Shown here piece after piece: positions 36,833 to 44,090 of a stretch of DNA of 64,000 nucleotides. Position numbers and translations under genes: made by a program. Numbering within the stretch: the stretch's first letter is position 1; the number at the start of each line of letters is the position of its first letter. Location: assembly GCF_019880225.1 (NCBI RefSeq), contig NZ_CP082284.1, positions 1,116,001 through 1,180,000 on the forward strand, in the 5' to 3' direction. Source of the stretch: Halobaculum rubrum. GTDB taxonomy: Archaea; Halobacteriota; Halobacteria; Halobacteriales; Haloferacaceae. The notes beneath the pieces were generated by a model, which was given only the letters and a program-made list of their open reading frames with translations, had not been told where the DNA came from and did not search any database.

Positions 36833-37546
36833 ATGACACGCCTCCGGCTCGCGCTGCTCAACGCGGCCCACGACGGCGCGAACACCGCCCGGAACTTCCG
36901 GCGGGAGCTCGACGCCGACCTCGTCGAGTTCGACGCCAACGCACAGCAACTGCCCGATCACTTCGAGTTTGACGGGGTGGTGATAACCGGCTCGCGCTCC
37001 TCAGTCTACTGGGACGAGGAGTGGATCCCGCCGCTGGTCGAGTGGACCGCCGAAGCGGCCGAGCACGGCCTGCCGATCCTCGGCGTCTGCTACGGCCACC
37101 AGGTGCTCGCGGAGGCGCTCGGCGGCCGCGTCGGCGGCATGGACGACTTCGATATCGGGTACAACGAGATCATCCACCGCGGCGACGACGAGCTGTTCGC
37201 CGGCATCGACCGCGAGTTCACCGTCTTCACCACCCACGGGGACGCCGTCGTCGAGCTCCCGCCCGGCGCGGAGCTGCTCGCGGAAAACGAGTTCGGCGTC
37301 CACGCGTTCCGCAAGGGCGACTGCTGGGGGGTGCAGTTCCACCCCGAGTACGACGTCGAGACCGCCGAAACCGTGACCGAGGGAAAACGCGAGCGCATCG
37401 GCGACGAGCGGGTCGACGATGTGCTCTCGGAGATCACCCCGGAGCGCTACGACGCCGCCTGCGAGGCGAAGACGCTGTTCGACAACTTCACCGCGCACTG
37501 CCGCCGCGTCCGCGACGCGGAGTCGAGCACGGAAATCGAAGCTTGA
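36833..37546 (+). CDS. Class I glutamine amidotransferase-like protein
   Basis: This 237-residue protein has the triad-type GATase fold: oxyanion strand VITGSRSSVYWDEEWI, nucleophile elbow GVCYGHQVLA near residue 83, and catalytic His-Glu in GVQFHPEYD near 165-170. It stands alone with no synthetase partner nearby. Relatives include GMP synthase GATase subunits and gamma-glutamyl peptidases, so it may hydrolyse glutamine or a gamma-glutamyl compound. Its stop codon TGA lies inside an insertion-sequence-like end (cttgacatcc), so the last residues may differ from those of orthologues. Confidence 0.9.
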   Translation: MTRLRLALLNAAHDGANTARNFRRELDADLVEFDANAQQLPDHFEFDGVVITGSRSSVYWDEEWIPPLVEWTAEAAEHGLPILGVCYGHQVLAEALGGRVGGMDDFDIGYNEIIHRGDDELFAGIDREFTVFTTHGDAVVELPPGAELLAENEFGVHAFRKGDCWGVQFHPEYDVETAETVTEGKRERIGDERVDDVLSEITPERYDAACEAKTLFDNFTAHCRRVRDAESSTEIEA

Positions 37547-37582
37547 CATCCTCCCCGCCCTGAAGGGCGAGGCTTTCTCCTC
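37543..37582. mobile_element. Solo end of an IS200/IS605 (IS1341-type) element
   Basis: The sequence cttgacatcctccccgccct followed by gaagggcgaggct matches, from memory, the terminal sequence found at haloarchaeal IS200/IS605-type tnpB elements. A perfect hairpin, CGCCCT-GA-AGGGCG, lies at 37556-37569. No tnpA or tnpB is present on either side, so this is a leftover or solo end. It begins within the stop codon of the preceding amidotransferase gene. The assignment needs comparison with complete elements. Confidence 0.55.
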
Positions 37583-37658
37583 GCACTTCCGTAAGCCCGG
37601 TCGACCCTCCGCTCTCCCTGTCGAAACCCCTATGGCCCGCAGCGTCGCATCGGGGGGC

Positions 37659-37814
37659 ATGGCAGTTGTCGACACGCTGATCGAGGCCGTCGCCGCGAAC
37701 CCCGCGTTGACGATCATCCTCGTGGTGCTGCTCGCGCTGGTGTTCGGCGCGTACCTGTTCATCCGCCGGATCGTCGTCAACGTCGCCGAAGGGTACGATC
37801 AGGGACGGCAGTGA
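37659..37814 (+). CDS. Small single-helix membrane protein
   Basis: This 51-residue protein has one strong transmembrane helix (PALTIILVVLLALVFGAYLF, residues 17-36) and a short cytosolic tail, RRIVVNVAEGYDQGRQ. An in-frame ATG at 37632 would add nine residues; 37659 is preferred because the sequence then begins with a regular amphipathic helix. It lies between the IS-like end and the PiT transporter gene on the same strand. Similar tiny membrane proteins occur in other haloarchaea, but no role is known to me. Confidence 0.65.
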   Translation: MAVVDTLIEAVAANPALTIILVVLLALVFGAYLFIRRIVVNVAEGYDQGRQ

Positions 37815-37894
37815 CCGCGTCCGCGTCGCCCCGGGCTCCGAGCGCCCGACACCGGACCCAACAACGACTTACCCGCGGGGCCTGACGCCCGGGT

Positions 37895-39100
37895 ATGGTC
37901 GCAGCCGGCACCCTCGCTACGCTCCTCATCGCCGCCCTCGCATCGCTGTTCATGGCGTGGGCCATCGGCGCCGGATCCTCCGGGTCGACGCCGTTCGCCC
38001 CCGCCGTCGGCGCCAACGCCATCTCGGTGATGCGCGCCGGGCTGATCGTCGGGGTGCTCGGCTTCCTCGGCGCCGTGCTCCAGGGCGCAAACGTCACCGA
38101 GGCGGTCGGAAACGACCTCGTCGTGGGGGTGTCGATCACCGCCACCGCCGCCATCGTCGGCCTGATCACCGCCGCCGTGCTCGTCGCGATCGGCGTGTTC
38201 GCCGGCTATCCGATCGCCACTGCGTTCACCGTCACCGGCGCCGTCGTCGGCGTCGGCCTCGCGCTCGGGGGCGACCCCGCGTGGGGGAAGTACCGCGAGA
38301 TCGTGGCGCTGTGGGTCGCGACCCCGTTCGTCGGCGGCGGCATCGCCTACGCCACGGCGCGACTCCTGCGCGCGGACCGCGTTCCCGAGCGGATCGCCGT
38401 ACCGACGCTTGCCGGCCTCGTCGCCGCCCTCGTCGCCAACATCGGCTTCACCGTCCTCGGCCCGCCGGGCGTGCAGCGCTCGCTCGCGGGCGCCGTCGCC
38501 GACGCGCTCCCGGCCGTCGGCGTCGCGGGCGTCGACCTCGGCTGGGTCGCCGTCACGGTGGCGTTCGCGATCCTCGTCGCGCTCGCGCTGTTTCGCGACA
38601 TGACGCTCGACGAGGCCCGCGGACAGCGACGCTTCCTGCTCGTGTTGGGGGGGCTGGTCGCCTTCTCCGCCGGCGGCTCGCAGGTCGGCCTCGCGATCGG
38701 CCCGCTCGTCCCGCTCATCGGCGGCGAGGGCACGGCCGTGCAGGTCCCCCTGATCGCCGTGCTCGTCGGCGGCGGGCTCGGCCTGCTCGTGGGGTCGTGG
38801 ACGGGTGCCCCGCGGATGATCAAGGCGCTCGCGCAGGACTACTCCTCGCTGGGGCCGCGGCGCTCGATCGCCGCGCTCATTCCCAGCTTCGCCATCGCCC
38901 AGACCGCCGTCGCGTTCGGCATCCCCGTCTCGTTCAACGAGATCATCGTCTCCGCGATCATCGGGTCGGGGTACGCCGCCGGCGGCGCCGGCGTGAGCAC
39001 GCGGAAGATGGCGTACACCGTGCTGGCGTGGATCGGATCGCTCGCGCTCGCGCTCGGGATCGGCTACGGCGCGTTCACCGCGGTCGACGCGGTGCTGTAG
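37895..39100 (+). CDS. PiT-type inorganic phosphate transporter
   Basis: This 401-residue membrane protein of about ten helices has two related halves, as in phosphate permeases of the PiT family. The first signature is APAVGANAISVMRAGLIVG with GAVLQGANVTEAV. The second lies in the C-terminal half at PSFAIAQTAVAFGIPVSFNE followed by GSGYAAGG. Such carriers take up phosphate with a proton, sodium or as a metal complex. A charged loop near residue 230 (FRDMTLDEARGQRR) separates the halves. The ATG at 37895 starts just before the first helix. The family is well supported; the substrate is inferred. Confidence 0.88.
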   Translation: MVAAGTLATLLIAALASLFMAWAIGAGSSGSTPFAPAVGANAISVMRAGLIVGVLGFLGAVLQGANVTEAVGNDLVVGVSITATAAIVGLITAAVLVAIGVFAGYPIATAFTVTGAVVGVGLALGGDPAWGKYREIVALWVATPFVGGGIAYATARLLRADRVPERIAVPTLAGLVAALVANIGFTVLGPPGVQRSLAGAVADALPAVGVAGVDLGWVAVTVAFAILVALALFRDMTLDEARGQRRFLLVLGGLVAFSAGGSQVGLAIGPLVPLIGGEGTAVQVPLIAVLVGGGLGLLVGSWTGAPRMIKALAQDYSSLGPRRSIAALIPSFAIAQTAVAFGIPVSFNEIIVSAIIGSGYAAGGAGVSTRKMAYTVLAWIGSLALALGIGYGAFTAVDAVL

Positions 39101-39154
39101 GAGAAGTCGCAGCGCTATCCGGAGACGAGCCGAGAGCGACGGCGCGCCGGCGCG

Positions 39155-39331
39155 TCAGCCCGAGTACGCGAGGACGCCGCCGGCGGCGAGGCCGCACGCG
39201 ACGCCTTGGAGTGCGGCACTCGATAGGTCGCCGTCGAAGAACGGCAGTTCGATACCGACCCAGATCGCTGCCGAGAGCGCCGTGGTGAGTCCGACGAACC
39301 CAACCCCTCGCTTCGACGGGATCGAGTGCAC
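39155..39331 (-). CDS. Small two-helix membrane protein
   Basis: A short gene of 58 residues starting at GTG 39331. Two hydrophobic stretches, GFVGLTTALSAAIWVGIEL and ALQGVACGLAAGGVLAY, flank an acidic loop (FFDGDLSS). It starts two bases after the stop of the CNNM/CorC gene on the same strand, so the two are almost certainly co-transcribed. No homologue of known function is recognised. Tight spacing and a clean hydrophobicity pattern are the evidence that it is real. Confidence 0.65.
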   Translation of the reverse strand: MHSIPSKRGVGFVGLTTALSAAIWVGIELPFFDGDLSSAALQGVACGLAAGGVLAYSG

Positions 39332-39333
39332 GG

Positions 39334-40719
39334 TCAGTTCTCGATCTCGGGCTCGTCGCTCTCCTCGTCGTCCGTCGCGAAGTACTCCTCGGTGACGGTG
39401 ACGCGGGCCCGCATGATCCGGGTGTTGTCGACCTCCTCGATGCGGATCTTCACGCCCTCGTAGTCGATCTCCTCACCCTCCTCGACGAGCCGACCGGCGC
39501 GGTTGAACACGAAGCCCGCGAGCGTCTCGAACTCCTGTCCCTCCGGCAGGTCGATCTCGAGCACCTCGTTCACCTCGTCGATGTTCACCTCGCCGCGCAC
39601 GAGGACGGTGTCGTCGTCGACGAACTCGAACGGCTCCTCCTCGTCGCCCTCGAGGATCTCGCCGACGATCTCCTCGACCATGTCCTCCAGGGTGAGGATG
39701 CCCTCGGTGGTACCGAACTCGTCGATGACGACGACCATCTGCATCCGGGAGTCCTGCATCTCCTCGAGCAGCTCGTCGGCGTTCTTCGACTCGGGGACGT
39801 GCAGCGTCGGCTGCACGACGCTCGCGAGGTCGTTCTCCCCCTCGCCGTAGTAGCGCGCGCGGACCAAGTCGCGAATGTTCACGACGCCGATGATGTTGTC
39901 GAGGTTACCCTCGTACACCGGGACGCGTTCGTGGTCTGCCTGCACGCACGTCTCGATCGCCTCGTCGATTGAGGCGTCCTTCGGCACCGCGTTCACGTCG
40001 AGCCGGGGCGTCATCACTTCCTTCGCGATCGTCTGGTTGAACCGGAAGATGCGGTCGAGCATCTCCCGCTCCTCCTCCTCGATGACGCCCTCGCGCTCCC
40101 CGGTCTGGATCATGTTCTGGATCTCGTCGCGGGTGACGTACGACGTCTCGATGGCCGACCGGCCGCCGGTGACCTTGTTGACGAGCCGGGTGAGGTAATC
40201 GAACGTGACGACGAGCGGGAGGAGGAGGTACTCCGAGAGCTGGAGCGGCCGAGCGATCCGGAGCGCCCACGACTCGGTGTTCTCGACGGCGTAGCTCTTC
40301 GGGGCGGATTCACCGAACAGCAGCACCAGCGTGGTGATCCCGAAGGTGGAGATGAGGACGGCCGCGCCGGCGCTCTCGACGTAGATCCCGACGAGCGCCG
40401 TCGCCAGCGACGACATCGCGATGTTGACGAGGTTGTTCCCGACGAGGATCGTCACCAGCAACCGGTGCGGATCGGACTTCAGCTCCGCGACGGCGTCGGC
40501 ACCGCGGCGACCCTCCTCGACGAGCAGGTCGATCCGGTGGGCCGCCAGCGAGAACATCGCGATCTCCGAGGAGGAGAAGAACGCCGAGAGCGCGATGAGA
40601 GCGGCGATGGCGACGACGCCACCGATCGAAACGGTCGCGTCGTTGATCGGCACCACGTTCGTGAGCCCGGCGAACTGCGCGGGCGCGACTACTGGAGCGT
40701 GTACCGGCGACAAACCCAT
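39334..40719 (-). CDS. CNNM/CorC (hemolysin C-like) membrane protein with CBS domains
   Basis: This 461-residue protein has a DUF21/CNNM membrane domain of about four helices (25-200: FFSSSEIAMFSLAAHRIDLL, VGNNLVNIAMSS, LLFGESAPKSYA). A CBS pair follows (215-345: VMTPRLDVNAVPKD, RVPVYEGNLDNIIGVVNIRD, VVVIDEFGTTEGILTLEDMV) and then a CorC/HlyC C-terminal domain (365-445). Members are linked to magnesium or cobalt efflux and ion homeostasis; the name hemolysin is historical. The ATG at 40719 lies 27 bases from a CTTAATT element (minus strand), so it is likely leaderless. The small membrane gene downstream is probably in the same operon. Confidence 0.93.
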   Translation of the reverse strand: MGLSPVHAPVVAPAQFAGLTNVVPINDATVSIGGVVAIAALIALSAFFSSSEIAMFSLAAHRIDLLVEEGRRGADAVAELKSDPHRLLVTILVGNNLVNIAMSSLATALVGIYVESAGAAVLISTFGITTLVLLFGESAPKSYAVENTESWALRIARPLQLSEYLLLPLVVTFDYLTRLVNKVTGGRSAIETSYVTRDEIQNMIQTGEREGVIEEEEREMLDRIFRFNQTIAKEVMTPRLDVNAVPKDASIDEAIETCVQADHERVPVYEGNLDNIIGVVNIRDLVRARYYGEGENDLASVVQPTLHVPESKNADELLEEMQDSRMQMVVVIDEFGTTEGILTLEDMVEEIVGEILEGDEEEPFEFVDDDTVLVRGEVNIDEVNEVLEIDLPEGQEFETLAGFVFNRAGRLVEEGEEIDYEGVKIRIEEVDNTRIMRARVTVTEEYFATDDEESDEPEIEN

Positions 40720-40745
40720 GCGATACGATGGCTTGACGGTCCCCC

Positions 40746-40753
40746 GAATTAAG
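40746..40753 (-). promoter_or_regulatory. TATA box of the CNNM/CorC gene
   Basis: CTTAATTC on the minus strand lies 27 bases before the ATG at 40719. It rules out the 43-codon upstream extension of the frame, which would start upstream of the promoter. Confidence 0.6.
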
Positions 40754-40905
40754 CGTTGTCCTCGGGTGGCGCGGCGCCGTCGTCCGCTCTCGGGGAGCCC
40801 GTCCGCGCGACGAGCGTGACGACGCACCGCGAGACCTCGCGGCGGCACGACGCGGCGAGTGCCGCGGGCGAAGACGTTACCAGACTCGCCGTCGTAGCCG
40901 TGGTC

Positions 40906-41175
40906 ATGACAACGTCCGACATTACGCTGTACCGGCTCCAGGCGTGTCCGTACTGCGAGCGCGTCGTTCGAACGCTCGATCGCTACGGGCTGGAGTACGA
41001 GTCACGGTTCGTCGAGCCGATGCACTCGGACCGAAACGCGGTCGCGCGACTCACCGGCAAGCGGTCGGTGCCGGCGATCCGCGACGAGAACACCGGCGTG
41101 ACGATGTCCGAGTCCGGCAACATCGTCGAGTACCTCGACAACACCTACGGCGACGGCGCGGCGGGGGGTTCCTGA
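40906..41175 (+). CDS. Glutaredoxin/GST-N-like thioredoxin-fold protein
   Basis: This 89-residue protein is a single thioredoxin fold with active site ACPYCERVV at residues 12-20, followed by TGKRSVPAIRDENTG (cis-proline) and MSESGNIVEYLDNTYG, typical of glutaredoxins and GST N-terminal domains. Haloarchaea use gamma-glutamylcysteine instead of glutathione, so it may reduce disulfides of that thiol. The stop codon is followed immediately by the ATG of the redoxin gene at 41176, with no gap, so the two are expressed together. Confidence 0.9.
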   Translation: MTTSDITLYRLQACPYCERVVRTLDRYGLEYESRFVEPMHSDRNAVARLTGKRSVPAIRDENTGVTMSESGNIVEYLDNTYGDGAAGGS

Positions 41176-41688
41176 ATGGTCGACTTCGACGTCGTCGAAC
41201 TCCCGGAGGCCGACCACGTCGCCGTCGGCGAGGAGGCGCCCGACTTCACCCGGCCGCTCGTCGGCGACGAGTACTGGAGCGACACCGCGCTGTCGGCCCT
41301 CGACGGCCCGGTGGCGCTCGTGTTCTTCCCGATGGACGGCGCGTTCCCCGCGACGTACGTCTGGAACGAGATCCGGGACCGCGAGTGGGGCCACGGCGAC
41401 ACCGACGACGTGACCGTGGTCGGCGTCTCCATCTCGACCCCGTACGAGCACAAGACGTTCATCGAGGAACGCGGGATGGACTACGAGTTGTTCTCCGACC
41501 CCTCGGCGGAGGTCGGCGAGCAGTATGGTGTCGTCCACGACCTCGACGGGATGACGGGGATCCGCGAGCACCGTCCCGCGGTGTTCCTCCTCGACGAGGA
41601 CCACACGGTCGAGTACGCGTGGGTCGCCGCCGAATGGCCGGAGTTCCCGGACTACGACGAGATCGAATCGCACGTCGAACGCCTGTAA
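41176..41688 (+). CDS. Cysteine-free peroxiredoxin-like protein
   Basis: This 170-residue thioredoxin-fold protein of the AhpC/TSA-redoxin type shows GEEAPDFTRPLVGDEYW at the start, VALVFFPMDGAFPATYVWNE where the peroxidatic region should be, VVGVSISTPYEHKTFIEE, and a terminal RPAVFLLDEDHTVEYAW strand. No cysteine occurs anywhere in the protein; the peroxidatic cysteine after PxxxT is absent. It therefore cannot act as a thiol peroxidase. It is encoded directly after the glutaredoxin-like gene, which suggests a partner or regulatory role. Most conserved structural residues remain, so it does not look like a decayed gene. Confidence 0.9.
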   Translation: MVDFDVVELPEADHVAVGEEAPDFTRPLVGDEYWSDTALSALDGPVALVFFPMDGAFPATYVWNEIRDREWGHGDTDDVTVVGVSISTPYEHKTFIEERGMDYELFSDPSAEVGEQYGVVHDLDGMTGIREHRPAVFLLDEDHTVEYAWVAAEWPEFPDYDEIESHVERL

Positions 41689-41696
41689 GCCGCCCC

Positions 41697-42350
41697 ATGA
41701 ACGCCGACGGATCGAATCATGGACCGGATCACGGGGCGGACCACGAGCCGAATCCCGGGGTGACGGACGCCGACATCGAGGACGCCGCCGAGGCGCTCCG
41801 TGGGGGCGGGGCCGTCGTCTACCCGACGGAGACCGTGTACGGGCTCGGCGCCGACGCGACTGATCCGGCCGCCGTCGAGCGCGTGTTCGCGCTGAAGGAC
41901 CGCCCGCGGGACAAGCCGCTGTCGGTCGCGTTCGGGAGCGTCGAGGCGGCGCTGTCGCTGGCGCCCGCGAGCGACCGGGCCGCCCGCTTCGCGCGGGCGT
42001 TCCTTCCCGGCCCCGTGACCGTCGTCGTCGACCGCGGCGACGTCCTGGCCGCCGAGCTCACCGACGGCGGGCCGCGCGTCGGGATCCGCGTGCCGGATCA
42101 CGAGGTCGCACGAGCGCTCGCGGACGCCGCCGGCCCGATCACCGCGACGAGCGCGAACCGCTCGGGCGCCGGGAGCGTCCGCCGGGTCGCCGATCTCGAC
42201 CCCCGAATCCGCGACGGCTGCGCGGCCGTGCTCGACGGCGGCGAGACGCTCGGCGGCGAGAGCACCGTCGTCGACCCCGATCGCGGCGTCATCCACCGCG
42301 CGGGACCGCTGGCCGACGAGATCCGCGAGTGGCTGGCGAGCCAGCCCTGA
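41697..42350 (+). CDS. Sua5/YciO/YrdC family: threonylcarbamoyl-AMP synthase
   Basis: This 217-residue protein forms threonylcarbamoyl-AMP from threonine, bicarbonate and ATP, the first step of the t6A37 modification of tRNAs reading ANN codons. A histidine-rich disordered N-terminus (1-22) precedes the YrdC fold: VYPTETVYGLGADATD, FALKDRPRDKPLSV, GPVTVVVDRGD, and the ligand-binding TATSANRSG. The C-terminal Sua5 extension is absent, so it is the short form. It begins eight bases after the redoxin gene and may share its transcript. Confidence 0.92.
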   Translation: MNADGSNHGPDHGADHEPNPGVTDADIEDAAEALRGGGAVVYPTETVYGLGADATDPAAVERVFALKDRPRDKPLSVAFGSVEAALSLAPASDRAARFARAFLPGPVTVVVDRGDVLAAELTDGGPRVGIRVPDHEVARALADAAGPITATSANRSGAGSVRRVADLDPRIRDGCAAVLDGGETLGGESTVVDPDRGVIHRAGPLADEIREWLASQP

Positions 42351-42374
42351 GCCGAACGGCTCGCCATCCCGGAG

Positions 42375-43088
42375 CTACAGCCCGACCAGGCTCCGCAGAC
42401 TCCGGGTTCTCACCCCGCAGTTCGTCCGGTGACGGCACTCCCGACACTTCGGGCTCCCGGAGAGCCGGGCCGGCGGGCCGTCCATCTCTCGAACCGATCT
42501 GAGCACCCGTCGGTAGGTCCCGGAGCGTCGCACGGACAGCGACATGTCCCTGACGACGCCGTGGGTCGGGTACTCGACGAGCGCTCGTCGGATCCGTCGC
42601 CCCTCCTGCCAGGAGAGCGCGTGCATCGCCGCGACCGCCTTCACCGACTGTGGCTCCCAGACGCCCTGCTCGGGCGGTTCCCCCGGCGAGACGATCACCG
42701 GAACCGGCGGATCCCCGATCGGGTTCCCGTCGTCGTCGCGCGGCGCGTCCGCGCCGATAGCGCCGATCACCTTGTGCGCGACGCCGCGGGCGTCCTTCCC
42801 GTCGAGGAGGACGCGGGTGTCGGTCGGACTCGACAGCGACTCCCAGTCCGCTCGGTCGGCCAGCCGAGCGAGCGCCGCGCGGTACTCCCCGGGCGGGCGA
42901 TCGATCGGCTCGGCCGCCAGCGCCGCGTCGTCCAGATCCCGCAGCTCGGAATACCGGAAGGCGAGGTCGATCCGGGCGGTCGTCTCCGACGGTGGCCCGC
43001 GGTCGTCCTCGCGCCGGTCGTAGTACAGTTGGCGCGGGCAGTACGTCGCCGTCGCGAGATCCGTGAACGTCGCCTTCTCCCGGGGCAC
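42375..43088 (-). CDS. Cas4-like protein with degenerate nuclease site
   Basis: This 237-residue protein is related to Cas4/RecB-type nucleases. It has the N-terminal cysteine in TATYCPRQLYYDRRE and a C-terminal trio KCRECRHRTNCG, together the four cysteines that hold an Fe-S cluster in Cas4. The PD-(D/E)xK core looks altered: where an E-x-K strand is expected the sequence is PVPVIVSPGEPP, without the acidic and lysine residues. The following helix, QSVKAVAAMHALSWQE, resembles the conserved QxxxY-type helix. No CRISPR array or cas gene is in the window. A DNA- or Fe-S-binding role without cleavage is possible. Confidence 0.82.
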   Translation of the reverse strand: MPREKATFTDLATATYCPRQLYYDRREDDRGPPSETTARIDLAFRYSELRDLDDAALAAEPIDRPPGEYRAALARLADRADWESLSSPTDTRVLLDGKDARGVAHKVIGAIGADAPRDDDGNPIGDPPVPVIVSPGEPPEQGVWEPQSVKAVAAMHALSWQEGRRIRRALVEYPTHGVVRDMSLSVRRSGTYRRVLRSVREMDGPPARLSGSPKCRECRHRTNCGVRTRSLRSLVGL

Positions 43089-43308
43089 GGGGGTGGTGGT
43101 TCCGGGTTCGTATTTGAACGTTCGGCGAGGGGCAGTTCGCGTAGCGGTTGCCGCGATACCATCGAGTGCAAAACAGGTGCAGTGGCGGTCGCGGCTGCGG
43201 TGCGGTCAGTGGGTGCGGCGCGGTAGCGGGGTCGCTAGAGGTTGTACCGCGAGCGAGCCGGCCGAAGGCCGGCGAGCGAGCGGCCTTTTGATCATGAACG
43301 GGTTTCGG

Positions 43309-43361
43309 CCGCCGGGTTTCCTCGCGAGCGGCGGAGCCGCTCGCTGCGGGGAACCCGGCGG
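43309..43361. repeat. Large imperfect inverted repeat in a 284-base gap
   Basis: The arms ccgccgggtttcctcgcgag (continuing cggc) and gccgctcgctgcggggaacc (continuing cggcgg) face each other around a gga loop at 43333-43335, forming a stem of about 24 pairs with few mismatches. A second small palindrome, ccggccgaaggccgg, lies near 43258-43272. The gap 43089-43372 holds no gene that I can support. The hairpin sits just after the stop of the minus-strand gene ending at 43373, where it could mark the transcript end. Confidence 0.7.
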
Positions 43362-43372
43362 TGAAAAGCGGT

Positions 43373-43969
43373 TCAGAAGGAAACGTTCGTCTCGATGTCC
43401 TCGGCGGCCTCCCGGAGCCCGTCCTCGCGGGCGTCCCCGGTGTGGCCCCCCTTGAGGTCCTGCTCCGCGAGCAGGTCGGCGAACTCGTCGCGGAAGCGGT
43501 CGTTCGCCCGCGTCGAGCGAGCGTCCGCGGCGGCGACCGCCGAGTAGCGGGCGACGAGTTCCTCGTCGGCGTCCAGCGCGGCCGCGCGCTCCGCGAGCGG
43601 GACCTCGTCGACGACCAGCGAGCGGAGACGCGAGAAATCGAACGGCGCCTCGCGGTCCGACTCGCGTACGAGGTGGAGGTCCATCCGGGCGTCGAACACG
43701 GCCTCCTCGGAGACGCCAAGATCGTCGGCGATCGCGGCGTCGTCGCCGTCGTCGAAGTACAGCCGGACGAGCCGAACGAGGTCGTCGTCGGACCAGTCGG
43801 AGTCGAACTCGTAGCGCTCGCGCATCCGCGCGACGAGGTCCGAGAGCCGCTCGGCGGCGTCGCCCTCGTCCGCGAGCGAGCCGTGCCCCTCTTCCTGACG
43901 CTCGGTGACGGTGTCGCCGCCCGTCGTGTCGAGGAAGATGTCGCGGAGTTCCTCCGTCTTTTCGTCCAT
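43373..43969 (-). CDS. Conserved haloarchaeal protein, resembles conditioned-medium-induced protein 4
   Basis: This 198-residue soluble, acidic protein starts MDEKTEELRDIFLDTTGGDTV. The centre contains a helix-turn-helix-like stretch, LVRLYFDDGDDAAIADDLGV with SEEAVFDARMDLHLVRESD, and a second helical repeat, RAAALDADEELVARYSAV. It resembles proteins annotated in haloarchaea as conditioned medium-induced protein 4, identified from growth-phase-dependent expression. The name is from memory of the family and should be checked. The ATG is at 43969, and it is divergent from the membrane Fe-S reductase gene. Confidence 0.78.
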   Translation of the reverse strand: MDEKTEELRDIFLDTTGGDTVTERQEEGHGSLADEGDAAERLSDLVARMRERYEFDSDWSDDDLVRLVRLYFDDGDDAAIADDLGVSEEAVFDARMDLHLVRESDREAPFDFSRLRSLVVDEVPLAERAAALDADEELVARYSAVAAADARSTRANDRFRDEFADLLAEQDLKGGHTGDAREDGLREAAEDIETNVSF

Positions 43970-44060
43970 AGAATGAAACGATGACAGCCGTCGGACAAAA
44001 GGGTGTTGCCGGCGACGACGACCGTCGTCGCGGACCGTCACGCACGAAAGTGTGGGAAGA

Positions 44061-44067
44061 TTTAATC
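44061..44067 (+). promoter_or_regulatory. TATA box of the membrane Fe-S reductase gene
   Basis: TTTAATC ends 24 bases before the ATG at 44091, so the transcript should be leaderless. It excludes the in-frame start at 44052, which lies upstream of the TATA box. Confidence 0.65.
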
Positions 44068-44090
44068 GGGGCCGGCGACGCGCTATCGAC

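Noticed and set aside
42375-43372. Possible CRISPR locus near the Cas4-like gene
   Set aside because: No regularly spaced repeats of 25-40 bases and no cas1, cas2 or effector genes are present. The inverted repeats are single hairpins.
43063-43455. 130-codon plus-strand frame spanning the gap after the Cas4-like gene
   Set aside because: It runs antisense into two genes and through the inverted repeat, and its translation shows no protein-like pattern.
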